From NCBI RefSeq assembly GCF_964204645.1, contig NC_134033.1, forward strand, positions 13,952,155 through 14,016,154: a stretch of DNA of 64,000 nt, given 5' to 3'. The notes beneath the pieces are model-generated. The model was not told the DNA's origin, did no database searches, and worked only from the letters and a program-made list of their open reading frames with translations. Shown piece by piece: positions 34,401 to 46,100 of this stretch. Source of the stretch: Tubulanus polymorphus (taxonomy: Eukaryota > Nemertea > Palaeonemertea > Tubulaniformes > Tubulanidae). Position 1 is the stretch's first letter, and each line of letters starts with the position of its first letter. Made by a program: the position numbers and the translations under genes.

Positions 34401-36754
34401 AGTCCGCGCACCTCGATAATTATCATATAAGCGCAGACGTGGAGAGAGTCTCGTCGCAAAAACAGCGTGTTCATTTTTATTAATTGGCTGGCACTTACAA
34501 TACCGCTCGGCATGCCTCCATCGGGAGCTGCGTAGAGAGCGTGATCTGACTTCTTACTCTCCGCCAGACGGTTAATTGGTCGTCGTTGCTGCAGCTTGAG
34601 CGAATTTTACTCCGTTCGGCGCCGATGCTATTAACGCGTACAAGAGCGTCTCCGCGTCCGAAACCGCGGCGGCCGCTACGTTGAGAATGACGACCTCGAG
34701 AGTAATAGTCGTAAGATCGCGACCCAAGTGGCCTACTTTAATATATAGACTCGTGAATTATCAATGAAGCGAAGATTTATTGATACATATAAAAGAAGAT
34801 TGCTCATCGGGTATAAAGGTGCCGTATACGTATGCGGATTGTGTGTACCACCGATCAAATCGTGTTTGCTTTTCGGTTACGCTGTCGTTTTCATATTTGC
34901 TAGCTGTTCATTAGCGTAACCAGTCTGTAACACGTATCGAATTACGGGCACCAGTCAATCGGAAATAACGGATAATTTCATCCGGCTGAAAGCACGCTCG
35001 GCGCGAGCAATCCGACGTTTTACAAGCACCCGGCGAGTTATCAGTACCTCGATCGAATCGGCGCAAAGAGTTGCGCCGTTGTCGATTCCAAAACTGTATT
35101 TTTTTCTTGACGAAGGAACAGGGACGGGCGAGGTTTCGCCGGGTAACGCGAGAACGGGCAACAGTCAATTTGTTAACGGAAATACGAACCGGGCGAACAT
35201 AATTGAACGAGTCAGATTTCTGTGACGTCGATCGTCGTCGTCATGTGCAGACGATCCTTCACATTTCCCTTTCCATTGACCTCAAAATGTAGTTGGCACC
35301 TGGAACAACCCTCGTTAACAATGGACTCAAAAAACTAGTAAAACCCGTTCTAGATCTAAACAGAAGTTGAGACCCTGTTACTGCAATTCAAGATGGCTAC
35401 CTACTAAACTAACTAGTATGAAATCATCAAATTACCTCATAGTTTTAGATTGTATCATGACTTTTTTGTACGGGGAGGAAATGCGAAAATTAACTGAATT
35501 CGCCTGGGACCTATAACTACTAATTTCAATAAATTGATTGGCCACTGAATTATTCATTTTTCATTCATGACACGAGACACGAAAACGATCCACACAGAAT
35601 ATGAAATGTTTTCAAGCGTGGAAAATAAAATTATGTGTCATTTTAAATCGCGTGGATAAGATCGCCGTGTATGATCGCCCGTTATACCTGGTCGGGTATA
35701 AATAATCATCAAACTATCGAACTACGGTTTTCAGTATTACATGTAACCACAAATTTATATCTGGGATGAGACCCGGGAACTTGAAATCTAACCAATTGCA
35801 TCCGCAACCGCGGTATGCCTCGGTTGAGTTGGGACATTTACGCAACGTTTCACTAAGTTCAAATTCTATCGAATGTCAAGCGTTCATTCCCTATCGCAGT
35901 CACCAAACCTAGATTACGTCATAATGCGCCTATCGCGTAGTATAAACGTTGGCATGGTAACGACGTCGTCCGTTGATATAGCATCGCGCGCGGGTTAGAC
36001 CGTCAAAAATATCATTAATTAATTCCACCCGGGGCTTAAGAACAAATTAATTTATATATCAACACGTCATTGTTAGTCGCACCGGCGGCGACGGCGAAAA
36101 GGGAATATCATTTATTTATAGGTGTTTAGATCCGAGCCAGAATTCCGAGAGAATCTGAACGGCGTCGAAAACAAAATCACAACCAAGGAGATAAATAACA
36201 GTTAGAGGTAGATTTCATCTTTTTATTCTAACGAGTTGAATAGAACGAAGTTTTTGAGTAATTCAGTTCGCTTTATCAGTCGTCCATTTAATCGGCTCGG
36301 ATGCTTTACCAGGTTTTCATTTTCAGTCAGAGTTAATTCTAGATAGTTTCTTTAAAAGAAAATGGCAGAATACTGAAATAGAATGTATGCTCCAAACAAA
36401 AATAGTCACTATTAACAAGAAAACTAACTGGAAAGCTTATTAGCGCCTATAAATAGAAAATATATGCAGTAGGTTAAAAACCACTACGTACAGAATTAAA
36501 AAGATTAAAATTGAATGCTATTTATCAAGAATTGAAATCAATAAAGATCATCGTCAGATAAATAAATTCGTTTTTAATCTTTTTAATTTTGTACATAGCG
36601 GGCTTTGAACTTATCATCTGTTCTCCACGTCAGATACCAATATATACATTGCTTGATATTGTCGACAATGAAATGAATGATATAACATATATGAAGGATC
36701 AATATACATGTAGTTAATATGCGCCATTATCGAATGTTTGATTGAAAGAATGAT

Positions 36755-36825
36755 CTGGCTCGCTGGGATTCGAACCTGATGACGACGCGTTAGCGAGCAG
36801 GTGCGCACAAGATGGCCGACCCAAT
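36755..36825 (-). repeat. tRNA-derived SINE remnant
   Basis: On the minus strand, GCTCGCTAACGCGTCGTCATCA followed by GGTTCGAATCCC (36777-36765) resembles the anticodon and T-arm (B box) of a tRNA. The acceptor stems do not pair, so it is a degenerate tRNA-like SINE head, not a working tRNA gene. Confidence 0.4.
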
Positions 36826-38164
36826 CAGATTTCCGGTCGCAGCCGGCTATATTTACCGTCGACAGTCAATATCGATATTAGACCTTTCCTAGAAATACAA
36901 ACCGAACGAAAACAAGAAATAACATTAGTTTAACGACGAATTTGTCTCGCCCAATTTCAATAAACAAACGCGGTAACGTTACTCCATCACGACGTACACG
37001 TCGCTCAGCGTCACGTTTAGTAAAAAAACCCTGGCAACTTGTTTGAGTTTGCATTAACGCGTAGTACGAATACATTAAACCGCGTTTCGTCGACACCGAC
37101 CAAATTCAATTAACGTTAAAAGCTATAAACGACTCGTTTTCCCATTGGTTTGACAATTCGACGAGCAAACGAGGGAATTATATGGAAAACATGGGACGAA
37201 TTCGTCAAATAATCAGAACCGCTCGTCGAAAACACGATCCAGTTTGCGTGATTGGTATTACGTGGAAAACGTTTAATTCGACAAATGTCGTCTGTCGAAT
37301 TGACGATTAACGAAATCAGTGTTCATAAAAACAAAAACCTACAGTAGACCCCGGATTATTCGGTAGCGTAGGGCCTGTTAATATTCAACCCCGGGTTGTT
37401 GAATACCGAGGAGTTCATGATCAGAACATAAGAAACAAAACGTTGGTGAAATTCACTGACATAGATTTTAAATTGACGACCAGTACAACTCACAGAAGCT
37501 ACTACAATATTGGTGCAGAACTCGGGGTAGAATATTGTACCACTCTAATCATATTGGCTATATCTACATTTACATGTTTTTCATAAACTTTGACTCAAGT
37601 ATTTGACACCAGCTCGGGCTATAGAATTTGACCTAAACCTAACCGAGTAATAGACGGTGTCTACAGAATTTCTCACTCGAAGCAGCATTCTAACTCCAGC
37701 CCAATTTTAAATCAAAGACTCGGGCATAATTCTTCTTAGGACGCGAAACGCATTGATAACGCGTACGACTAACGGGGATTCGCCGATTCCCTGTGGATGT
37801 TCTCGAGTCTCCACGTGACCCCTGGATCTCTGAGAACGATCGATGACATATTGTCGTCGACTAAGCAGCAGTCGAATGATGGATATCAGTCTCAGACAGC
37901 CGGCGCATCATGAGTCAAACAAAAACGGATTCACCCCGGTTTATGGGTCTAATGCTACGCCGTCGTATCTCCGGACATCGGACCGCTGTAGTTTCCATTA
38001 AATCCTCGCCAACTTAAAGCCATCGATCAACATTATTGTCTACTGCGACCCACTCGCCTTATCCGGAGTCGCCTAACGAGTAATGAAGTTCTTCCCTTTT
38101 CAAAAGCGGTCGTGTTAAACCAGACGAAACGGCAGGAATACCACGTGGTCTACTAACTGAAATT

Positions 38165-38360
38165 GAACGATAATGGGTAATTTTGTAAACCGCGATAGAA
38201 ATTAATAATCAGTTCATTTCTATAACTACTGGGTATCTATGTATGGTTAGCTTGATCATGATTTTAAAGAAGTTATCTAAGGGTAGATAGGCGGCCGACC
38301 GGGTCAGTTCTAAAGCTCAGCAGAAATGAGACCCAACTTATCTTTTTTTAGCCTTATGGA
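38165..38360 (+). repeat. Dispersed repeat family B, copy 1
   Basis: Shares an ordered series with 45965-46160: ATTTTGTAAACC, AATCAGTTCAT, TTCTATA, AGCTTG-ATGATT, GGGTCA, AAGCTCAGCAG and TTTTAGCCTTA-GA. Length is about 190 bp in both. No terminal inverted repeat or coding sequence was seen. Confidence 0.65.
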
Positions 38361-38390
38361 GACGCTTAAACCTTCGGAGAGTAATTTATA

Positions 38391-38520
38391 TCAGGGTCTA
38401 ATTGCACAGACAGTCATAACTTAAATCCAAATATTTCATTACGTAATAAGACTGGACTTGATGTTAGCCTGATTATAATCCAAAATAGATTGGTCTTAAA
38501 TCTAAGCACTGGTTACGTTA
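38391..38520. mobile_element. MITE-like element, family A copy 6 (diverged)
   Basis: Interior similarity to copy 1 (AGTCATAACTTAAATCCAAA, TAAGACTGGACTTGATGTTAGCC, GATTGGTCTTAAATCTAAG). The ends are diverged from the GGGGC-type termini. Confidence 0.5.
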
Positions 38521-39787
38521 CTCGATCGAAGGTGACGTAGGGTTATCTATTCGCTAATTCTGTACAAGTCATCTACGGAGTTACGCGCCAGTCAAACACG
38601 TCGCGAAGACAATACGCCCCTCCTACTAGTGTTCATAATCTTAACAATTCAGCTTAACAGAAAACAACATGTTTCGACCGATTGGGGCATAACTACACGC
38701 GCTAATCGAGCGAAGAACAATGGAATACGAATATAGTAGATAGTAACTCGTTGAGAATCGGTCGCATCGATGAGGGGACTAACGACATGATCGAAACAAC
38801 ATATTGCACAAAAACGAGTTCAACTAAAACGGATTCACCACATAAGTTACATACAGAGTGAGAGAGAGAGAGGTACGCACAAATGACGTCTACAGAGGGC
38901 GGTTTTTAATCTTGAAATGAATGTGGAATTTCCAATATTATGCACATTTTCAGTGTGTCTACCCACCGGGAACACAGGGTTCTACCAGCAGAGTTTTACT
39001 GCTAAATCGATCGATTATCAAAAAGACGTTGAAAATTCAAATCAATTTTCAATCTTCATCACGGAAGATGATATCGTATGAAACTGCTAAGCATGAGTTT
39101 CAGAGAGGTTTGAAGTTATTGTCCTTAATCAAGTCTTTTAAACTGTAACATAATTTCTTTTTTCGAGACGGTGGTAGAGTCTAATAGAATGGTCAATGTA
39201 CCATTTGGGTGTATGCGCAGCATGATAAATGCATTATCTTTGGCGTGACCATTACCTGTGGCAGAGGAGCAGACGAATCTGTGTGTGACGTGTTATTTCA
39301 GAAGTAGACATGCTTCGGGGTCTAAACAAGACAATCCGTAGATAAAGCGTGACCAGTAAATGTATTTGTCATGGATACTGAAATAAAACTATCTTCGCGG
39401 ACTCAAACTCGTTTTAGTGTCGCTGAATGATTGGAACAAGACAAATACGTTGAATGCGACTCTAAGATCAAATCCTATTGCAATTGGCTTCAGGGAAGAA
39501 TTAAAACTCAACACAACCCTGTTTAACTGTCATTTCATTTCCGAATTTTTTTTAAATTCTAGGCGGCAACCAGAATAATAAACAGCGTCAACAGAATTCA
39601 TGAATGAATGCACAAGAATACTACGAGATAAGTAAATCGAGGTGAGTTTTCTTGGGGAAAATAATGTCAAATTCTTCTGAAACCGTCTCAAAACCTGTGA
39701 GTTGTGTTTGATCTATATATGTTCAAGCCTATTGTCTCAGTCACACTGCTAACTTATCTGTCAATCATCGTGCCCACTTCAGGGTCA

Positions 39788-39840
39788 AACCATGGACTTT
39801 AAAACGAAACGTCCATGGTTTCGTTGAAGAGTCCATGGTC
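39788..39840. repeat. Short foldback with CCATGGAC arms
   Basis: AACCATGGACTTTAAAACGAAACG faces GTTTCGTTGAAGAGTCCATGGT as an imperfect inverted repeat. CCATGGTTTCG in the middle also pairs with the left arm. Confidence 0.5.
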
Positions 39841-40644
39841 AGATATACTCTTACGAGTAAGGATTGAGTGCAAAACTTGTGTTTATTCTTTACAAAATAT
39901 AAATATCTCTTAGATCTACGATCTTACCGACTTTCGACGTGCAAGTGGGGGTGATACAATGGGATACCGGCACAACCAGAGCGCAGCTGGGTCACTCGTA
40001 GTGAAAATCAGTTCATTTTCAATGGAATTTGAACTCGATATTTTGGCTTCCGAATGCGAAATATCAAACAAGTCATCGGGTTGATATAGGATTAGCTTTC
40101 TCACTCGACGTGTAGTATTGGGTTTCATTGAATTTTGATTTACTAATGAAAAAAGTAGATTCGAATTTAGTTGAGGTGTAGAAGAAATTGAAACGCTCAG
40201 TGCCACTAGCGATCCTGGCTGAATCATCGCTTCCCCTTGTAGCGTTGCCAGTATCCCATTGAGATGTCCTGGAACTTATTGACCTGGCCGGATTCTACCG
40301 TAGACTGTTTTTTTTTCTAGTTATTAGATTTATATCATGCATCGCCTGTATCGGGGAGCAGCCGAAATGAATATTGTTGTTATATAAACTGGATTATCAA
40401 TGTCAGGCGAGCGCCGAATTTTGTACATAACTTCATCATAGGGGAATAGCATATATGAAACTCTATAATAAACAACAAAAACCTCATCTGAAATACTGAA
40501 TATGACAGCCAGACTTGCCCTGGGGATGATTCTGAACCCAGTGTGCCGTTGTCGGTAATGGGAGACCGCGCACTAGAGCTAGGCAATCAGTGATGTACTA
40601 GGTGATCAGTTTGAAGTCAGACTTCCAAGTGTGAACCTAGCAAT

Positions 40645-40850
40645 GCTACCTGTGGAAATTGAGGATGCACTCGGGTCACTGGCGTGAAGCCAGTCTTCCA
40701 CGTGTAATAGGGAACTGACAACGTTACTGTGGCAATTGAGGGTACGCTAGGAGCGCTAGCGTGGAGCCAGTCTTCTACGTTTAATAGGGATCTGACAACG
40801 TTACTGTGGCAATTGAGGGTACGCTAGGAGCGCTTCTGCGAAATCAGTTA
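40645..40850 (+). repeat. 77-bp tandem repeat, about 2.6 copies
   Basis: Units run TGTGGCAATTGAGGGTACGC, TAGGAGCGCT, GAGCCAGTCTTCTACGT and AATAGGGATCTGACAACGTTAC. The last two units are nearly identical and the first is diverged. Related single copies appear near 21935-21990 and, inverted, near 47925-47980. Confidence 0.7.
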
Positions 40851-42557
40851 TGCAGCGCTTGAAATCTAACCCAACAGATAGTCAATGTTGTTGGTCTAGT
40901 CGAATCTGAAGCCCAAATGAGAAGCGACATCGCAATCCCGTAAGTAACCGAAAATTCGTGTCCGGATAATTTGAAAATGAATTTATTCCTAAGGCGAGTC
41001 GTATTGTAATTTATACCTGGCGCTGGTCTCCTGGTGGTGATATATAATCGAATAAACCAAACTCGCGTGAGGGACGACCCGAATTCCTGAATTCACGGCG
41101 ACGATAACAACCCAGCGGAGAACTACGTGCACTAGAGTCTAACTAACTCTTGTTCAGAGATTCTCGTTCGATGTAGTTTTCGTTGTATTTACGATTATTC
41201 GGGCCTAATTTTCTCGCGCGCCGCTGTGAATACTCGGTGTAGACGTAGTAATTTTTGCCGCTATCGTCTGCTCGACACTCGCTGATTGCGCATCGATGCT
41301 GCGAATAAGGCGCGCTATACCGGGCGGAAATTGACAAGGTGTAAATCGGCGGATTCAATAGTAAAGTTGATGATCTTTGATTCTCGGCTGAAAAGAAATC
41401 GTTCATAAAGCGATGATTAAAACGCGTCTATTGAATCATTGCGAATGTGAAGGTTTTAGTTGAGAACTTATTATGATTTCACTGATACGTTTGTCACCCG
41501 GAATGAGAAGTCCGCCATTATAGTGGATAATCACAATTTTACTGAATGGTTATAGTCGACGAGAATGAGAGGAAAGTATCTAATCATAAATTTACTGAAT
41601 CGATGAAGAAATTGAAAATGAAAAAGGTCGTCGTTAAGAATTACTCATAATTTTGATAATTTTACTGGATCGTTGAAGTAACGTAGAATGAAAAGGTCGT
41701 CATTTTTATTTGCGACTGACAATTTCATAAAAATTCAGAAATATAAATTGTTACTGTGAAAGCTAAACCAGTCATTCTATTGGCCTTACATATTCTGTAT
41801 CTACTATTAAACAGTCATCGTATCATATTGGAAAAGCAGAAATATTTCCATGTATGCTGTTTCTGGAAAAGAGACAATGCTCTTATGGGTATCGAATAAC
41901 CCGTTCGAGAAACTTCGCGATGGAAACAATTTGCGCTGTTTTGGTCGCAAGGCGCGTATTGTCTTCCCCATCGGAACCACACAGCGCGTGCGGAACGGTT
42001 TCTAGACATTGGTCATCTCAGAAACTCGCATTTACACTCGCGTGTAAAGTTTTGATAATTTTCACCGGCGCTGCTATGACAACCGCTTTGTAATTGGATC
42101 CGCTGGACACGAAGGTGTTCGTCGCGGTCACGACTGTATCCTATTCAACACGGCGCGGCAAGACTAAGAGGGGATAATGACGTCATTCATTTGACGCGGT
42201 GACGGCAAAGCTCATTTTCGAAGTACTTCGAAACCTTTAAACTTCTAATGCGTCGTGTTCTGAAGACAGATAAACTACAGGTTCTAGATGTTACAGTTTA
42301 AGTTCAACGCACACGACGCTTATAGGAAAACACGGAAACAAGAGAGAGAAACATTTACAGTGTGCGGGCAACACCTTAAAGGCCGTCCCGTCGTGAGGGT
42401 AGATGAATAATCCAATAGGGTTAGTCTTGGGAACCAAGATCCAAGCATAACACTGTGCAAAGCGCCATCGAACACAGTCTTAAAAATCTGGATTAAGTAC
42501 CAGGTGAATTTGTCACGTCTCTGAATGATGGCTACTATTTTTTTTCTCTATTTTCAG

Positions 42558-42619
42558 CGTGGATGTTATCAGAGTAATAGATTTAAAAAGTGCCTTTTTG
42601 CTGACGAGAAAATCCAGTG
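42558..42619 (+). other. Probable 5' non-coding exon of the acidic protein gene
   Basis: A 62-nt block is bounded by a strong acceptor (polypyrimidine tract, TTTTCAG at 42557) and a donor GTGAGT at 42620. A second acceptor (TTTGTAG, 42105 nt scale: bases 43099-43105) lies 12 bp before the start codon. The upstream first exon and promoter were not found. Confidence 0.45.
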
Positions 42620-43117
42620 GTGAGTGCACAAACTTATAAACGTAGACCGGATGTAGCACCTTTTCGTGATAGTTCTGTTAATTGAAAATTGTAACCAGTT
42701 TAGGTCAGCTCTTAAAGCTTATCATTGTATTCAAGCTTTTGGATAGCTACACTTTAATTATGTATCAATGTTTCATGTGAGTGCCTTACACGGCAGTATT
42801 TCATTGAATAAGGCACTAAAATATGGTAAAAACCAATAATAAATGATGATATTTAATATTTAATGGATAGAATAGAAAAGAAATCCATTTGATGTTAAAT
42901 TTTAACACGTTATTACAAAGAAATAGTAAAAGGAAAAACAAATCTAACAACATAAAAGGGTGGAGGCCCGTACTGAAAATCATTTGAATAATGAACAAAA
43001 ACAGCCAACACCAAAAGCTCGTCTTGAGGAGGACTTTGTGAACTTATTGTTAGTCATACAACATTGAAACCTTATGTTGTTATCCGTATCATTTCTAATT
43101 TGTAGGTATTTATCACA

Positions 43118-46100
43118 ATGGCGGCTCGTAGTTGTAAAACCTTCCTACTCGTGGTGCTCTTACTTAGTGGCCTTTTGAACGTGTTCGGTCGAAGCGTCCA
43201 TCGTTCGTTGCGGAGCCGGCGTTCGAGCCGGACGGACTGGTCGGACGATGCGGCGGGTAGGAACAACGAGCTACAAGACGCCTTGGACGCGCTCGAACGT
43301 GAACAACGTCGCAAGTATGAGCCGACGCCGCCGGAAGGCTACGCCAGTCCGCTCGCCTACCTGTTCGGTAACGAACTAGCAGACGACCGATCATTGAGCG
43401 ACGTCGATGACGACGAACCGGAACCCATGCGACAACAAGGCGACTACGACGCGGACTACGAAGCTACGGATACGGACCTCGGTTCTGATTTCAGCGATGA
43501 CGACCTCATATCGTCGTTACCGATCGCCGAGGAGAATCTACGAGAGCGTCTAGGTCTAGATTACGACGGTTTTGAGCCGGACGAGGACGACTCCGACGAA
43601 TTGAAAGTCGATCTGAAACCGGCTGATATGAGAGCGTTGGCAAAGCTCCTAGCGTCGAACGGCGATAACGATAACGACATCGAAGAGCAAAAATCGAAGA
43701 AAGATTTCGACCATCCGCTTTCCTTACAAAAACCAGTTTCGAAACGACTGAAAATGAGTGAAGTGAAAACACTGTTAGATGACGTAGAGGACATTTCTCA
43801 CGATAACGTGAAAGGCGTCGAGGAAAATAAAATACAAGCAGGAAAGGACGAAAACGGCAATGACGTCATGATCAAATCGACCACCGTCAGCAAAGAGGAA
43901 ATCAATAACGCTCTGTCTGGCGATGATGATGACGATGACGATGACGATAGTAGCGAAGATAAAGATAAAAGCGCCGGTGAAAAGGAGGAAACCGGTGACG
44001 ATGACTCGTCTTCGAGCGCGTCTAACGAGGAGAAAGCCGTTACGAAAGAAGAGATTATCGAAGCGTTTATAAACGAGAATAAAGATGAAGCAGCCGACAA
44101 CGAGAAGGAAATATCTCGTAAAAAACGACCAGTTAAAAGAGAAAATCGAGAGGTAACAATTCACAAAATTTCAGTTACCTGCATTTTGAAATGTTGCCGA
44201 AGGGTCCAGGGAGAAAATAGAAATATATTTTTGCAATTCGAGTATTATCCGTATTTAGTCTTTGGAGGTGGATGTTTGATTTGAAGAAATAATGAAAACT
44301 AACAGTTAGTAGATCGAAAATTTCACAGTGCGGTTGCGCCCCTATAATATTGCCTTTGTAAACAACAAAGCACCCTTTTTGGATGTGACAGGTCTTTCGA
44401 AACTGGCCCCATAAAACGGCTTGGGATTTGATTAACCCTCAGTGGTTGAGTACACTTAATATTACCTATAATTTTGGTCACCAAAGTGCCCTTTTTTGAT
44501 GCGAAAAGTCCTTCATAATTGGCCTCTAGAGCCGCCCTTGAGACTAGTTTGTATGACTGTAATTTCTACAATAAAACATATTCTATACTATTCAGGTTAG
44601 TGTGGCCAAGGAAGACATCGAAAAGATGTTGTCGTTATTGGACACGTACGCCGTCGAAAGTAAACTGATCGCCAAAGAGAACGAGTATCTGGCGAACGCG
44701 TTGAATTCGGCGACTCTCGGTCAGATCGAACACACCGACGCCTACCTCGGCACGCAGTACAAATTCCTAGAAAAGGCCGTCGATGTCGAAGAAGCCTTAC
44801 AGAACCTGAAAGAGGATTTATCCGAGGACGACGTAGCCACTGCAGCGGGTAAGCTGAACAACTGCTGAACACAATAGAATATAACATATATCTCTTATTG
44901 ATTCAGCGGTAATTTTGTCGTGGTTTATCATCAAAAAACGGTGAAGCGCTGCTTCGGATCTCACGGATTAATGATTCATTACCCCCCAAACCTAGATATT
45001 CGATATCTCTCCTTTCAAACCGACGTCATCTTTACATTAGATGAAAACCGAATACTCGACTCAACTCTTTTTTTTCGTAATACGTATCGTTTTTCCGCAT
45101 TTCGAAATTCAATATCGCAGTTTCTTAATCAGCAAAACAATGAACTGCATATCATGCCTTTCTCTTCGAATTGAAAAGAACAGTTTTAGAATTTATCTTC
45201 TCGCGCAAGAAATGCTTTCCCCTCAAATCATTTCTAACCGTTCATATATACGCATATATTCAAATAAACTTGAGCAAGTAAACAGCTTTTGTCCTATTTG
45301 TCATGAGATACTGAAAAGAAAGATATCGAATAACTGATTCGCTGAAATATGTTGTTTGTATGAAAGACGATAGGCTACTTGCGTTGTGGCATCGTTCAAT
45401 TCAAGATTCTCATTCAGAAAATGACAAGCGAGTTCAAGGTGACCCCAGAGACACACATCCAGTTGAAAATGCAATAAATTTCACTCAGGAGTCTGTTGAA
45501 AATGATTTAATTCTGACTTTAAAATCAGTTGAAAATGCTCTAACTCTGAGTCAACCTGTGTCAACCTGTGTCATCTTCTCTTCACAGTTAACGAGGAGAA
45601 TGACGATGATTTGGAAGATGCGATTGACGAGGAAATCCTAAACGAAGCCCTCGAAAAGCGCACGGCTTACTACAACCAACAACAAAGCGCTGCCAGTGAA
45701 GCAGACGAGACAGACGATAACGATGACGATGAGAACACGGGAGATGACGAGGAAGAAATCGCCGATAATTCGATTCTCTTCAATCGCAAAAATGACGACA
45801 ATTCAGAGGAAAGTACGTATACAATGACGACGTGATGTATTTCTCAAGCCAAACAAGAGACTTAATGCAAAAACTTTTTGAAATAGAATACGCTACACCT
45901 TTAGCCATATTGGATCATGCACAATTTTTGACACTTAGGCTCAAAGAACTATACCTTGGTTCTCCTTATCGGTCGGGTCATTTTGTAAACCACAATAAGA
46001 TTCGTAATCAGTTCATGTCTATACTAGCCGGGTCTGTTATTGTCAGCTTGGACATGATTCTTTTTAAAGTCATGTTCAGGGCAGATTGGCGACTGGGCGG

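Larger units (their letters stand above)
31521..42557. other. Non-coding stretch without a supportable gene
   Basis: I found no supportable coding exon. Present are a tRNA-like SINE remnant (36755-36825), a dispersed repeat (38165-38360), a family A MITE (38391-38520), a foldback (39788-39840), a 77-bp tandem repeat (40645-40850), GA microsatellites and CRE palindromes near 31795 and 42178. Open frames such as 39916-40227 (minus) and 41143-41406 (minus) have no recognised domain. The right end may hold the unseen promoter of the acidic-protein gene. Confidence 0.55.

Noticed and set aside
36755-36825. tRNA gene on the minus strand
   Set aside because: The B box is good, but the acceptor and D stems do not pair and no terminator T-run follows. 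Better explained as a SINE remnant.
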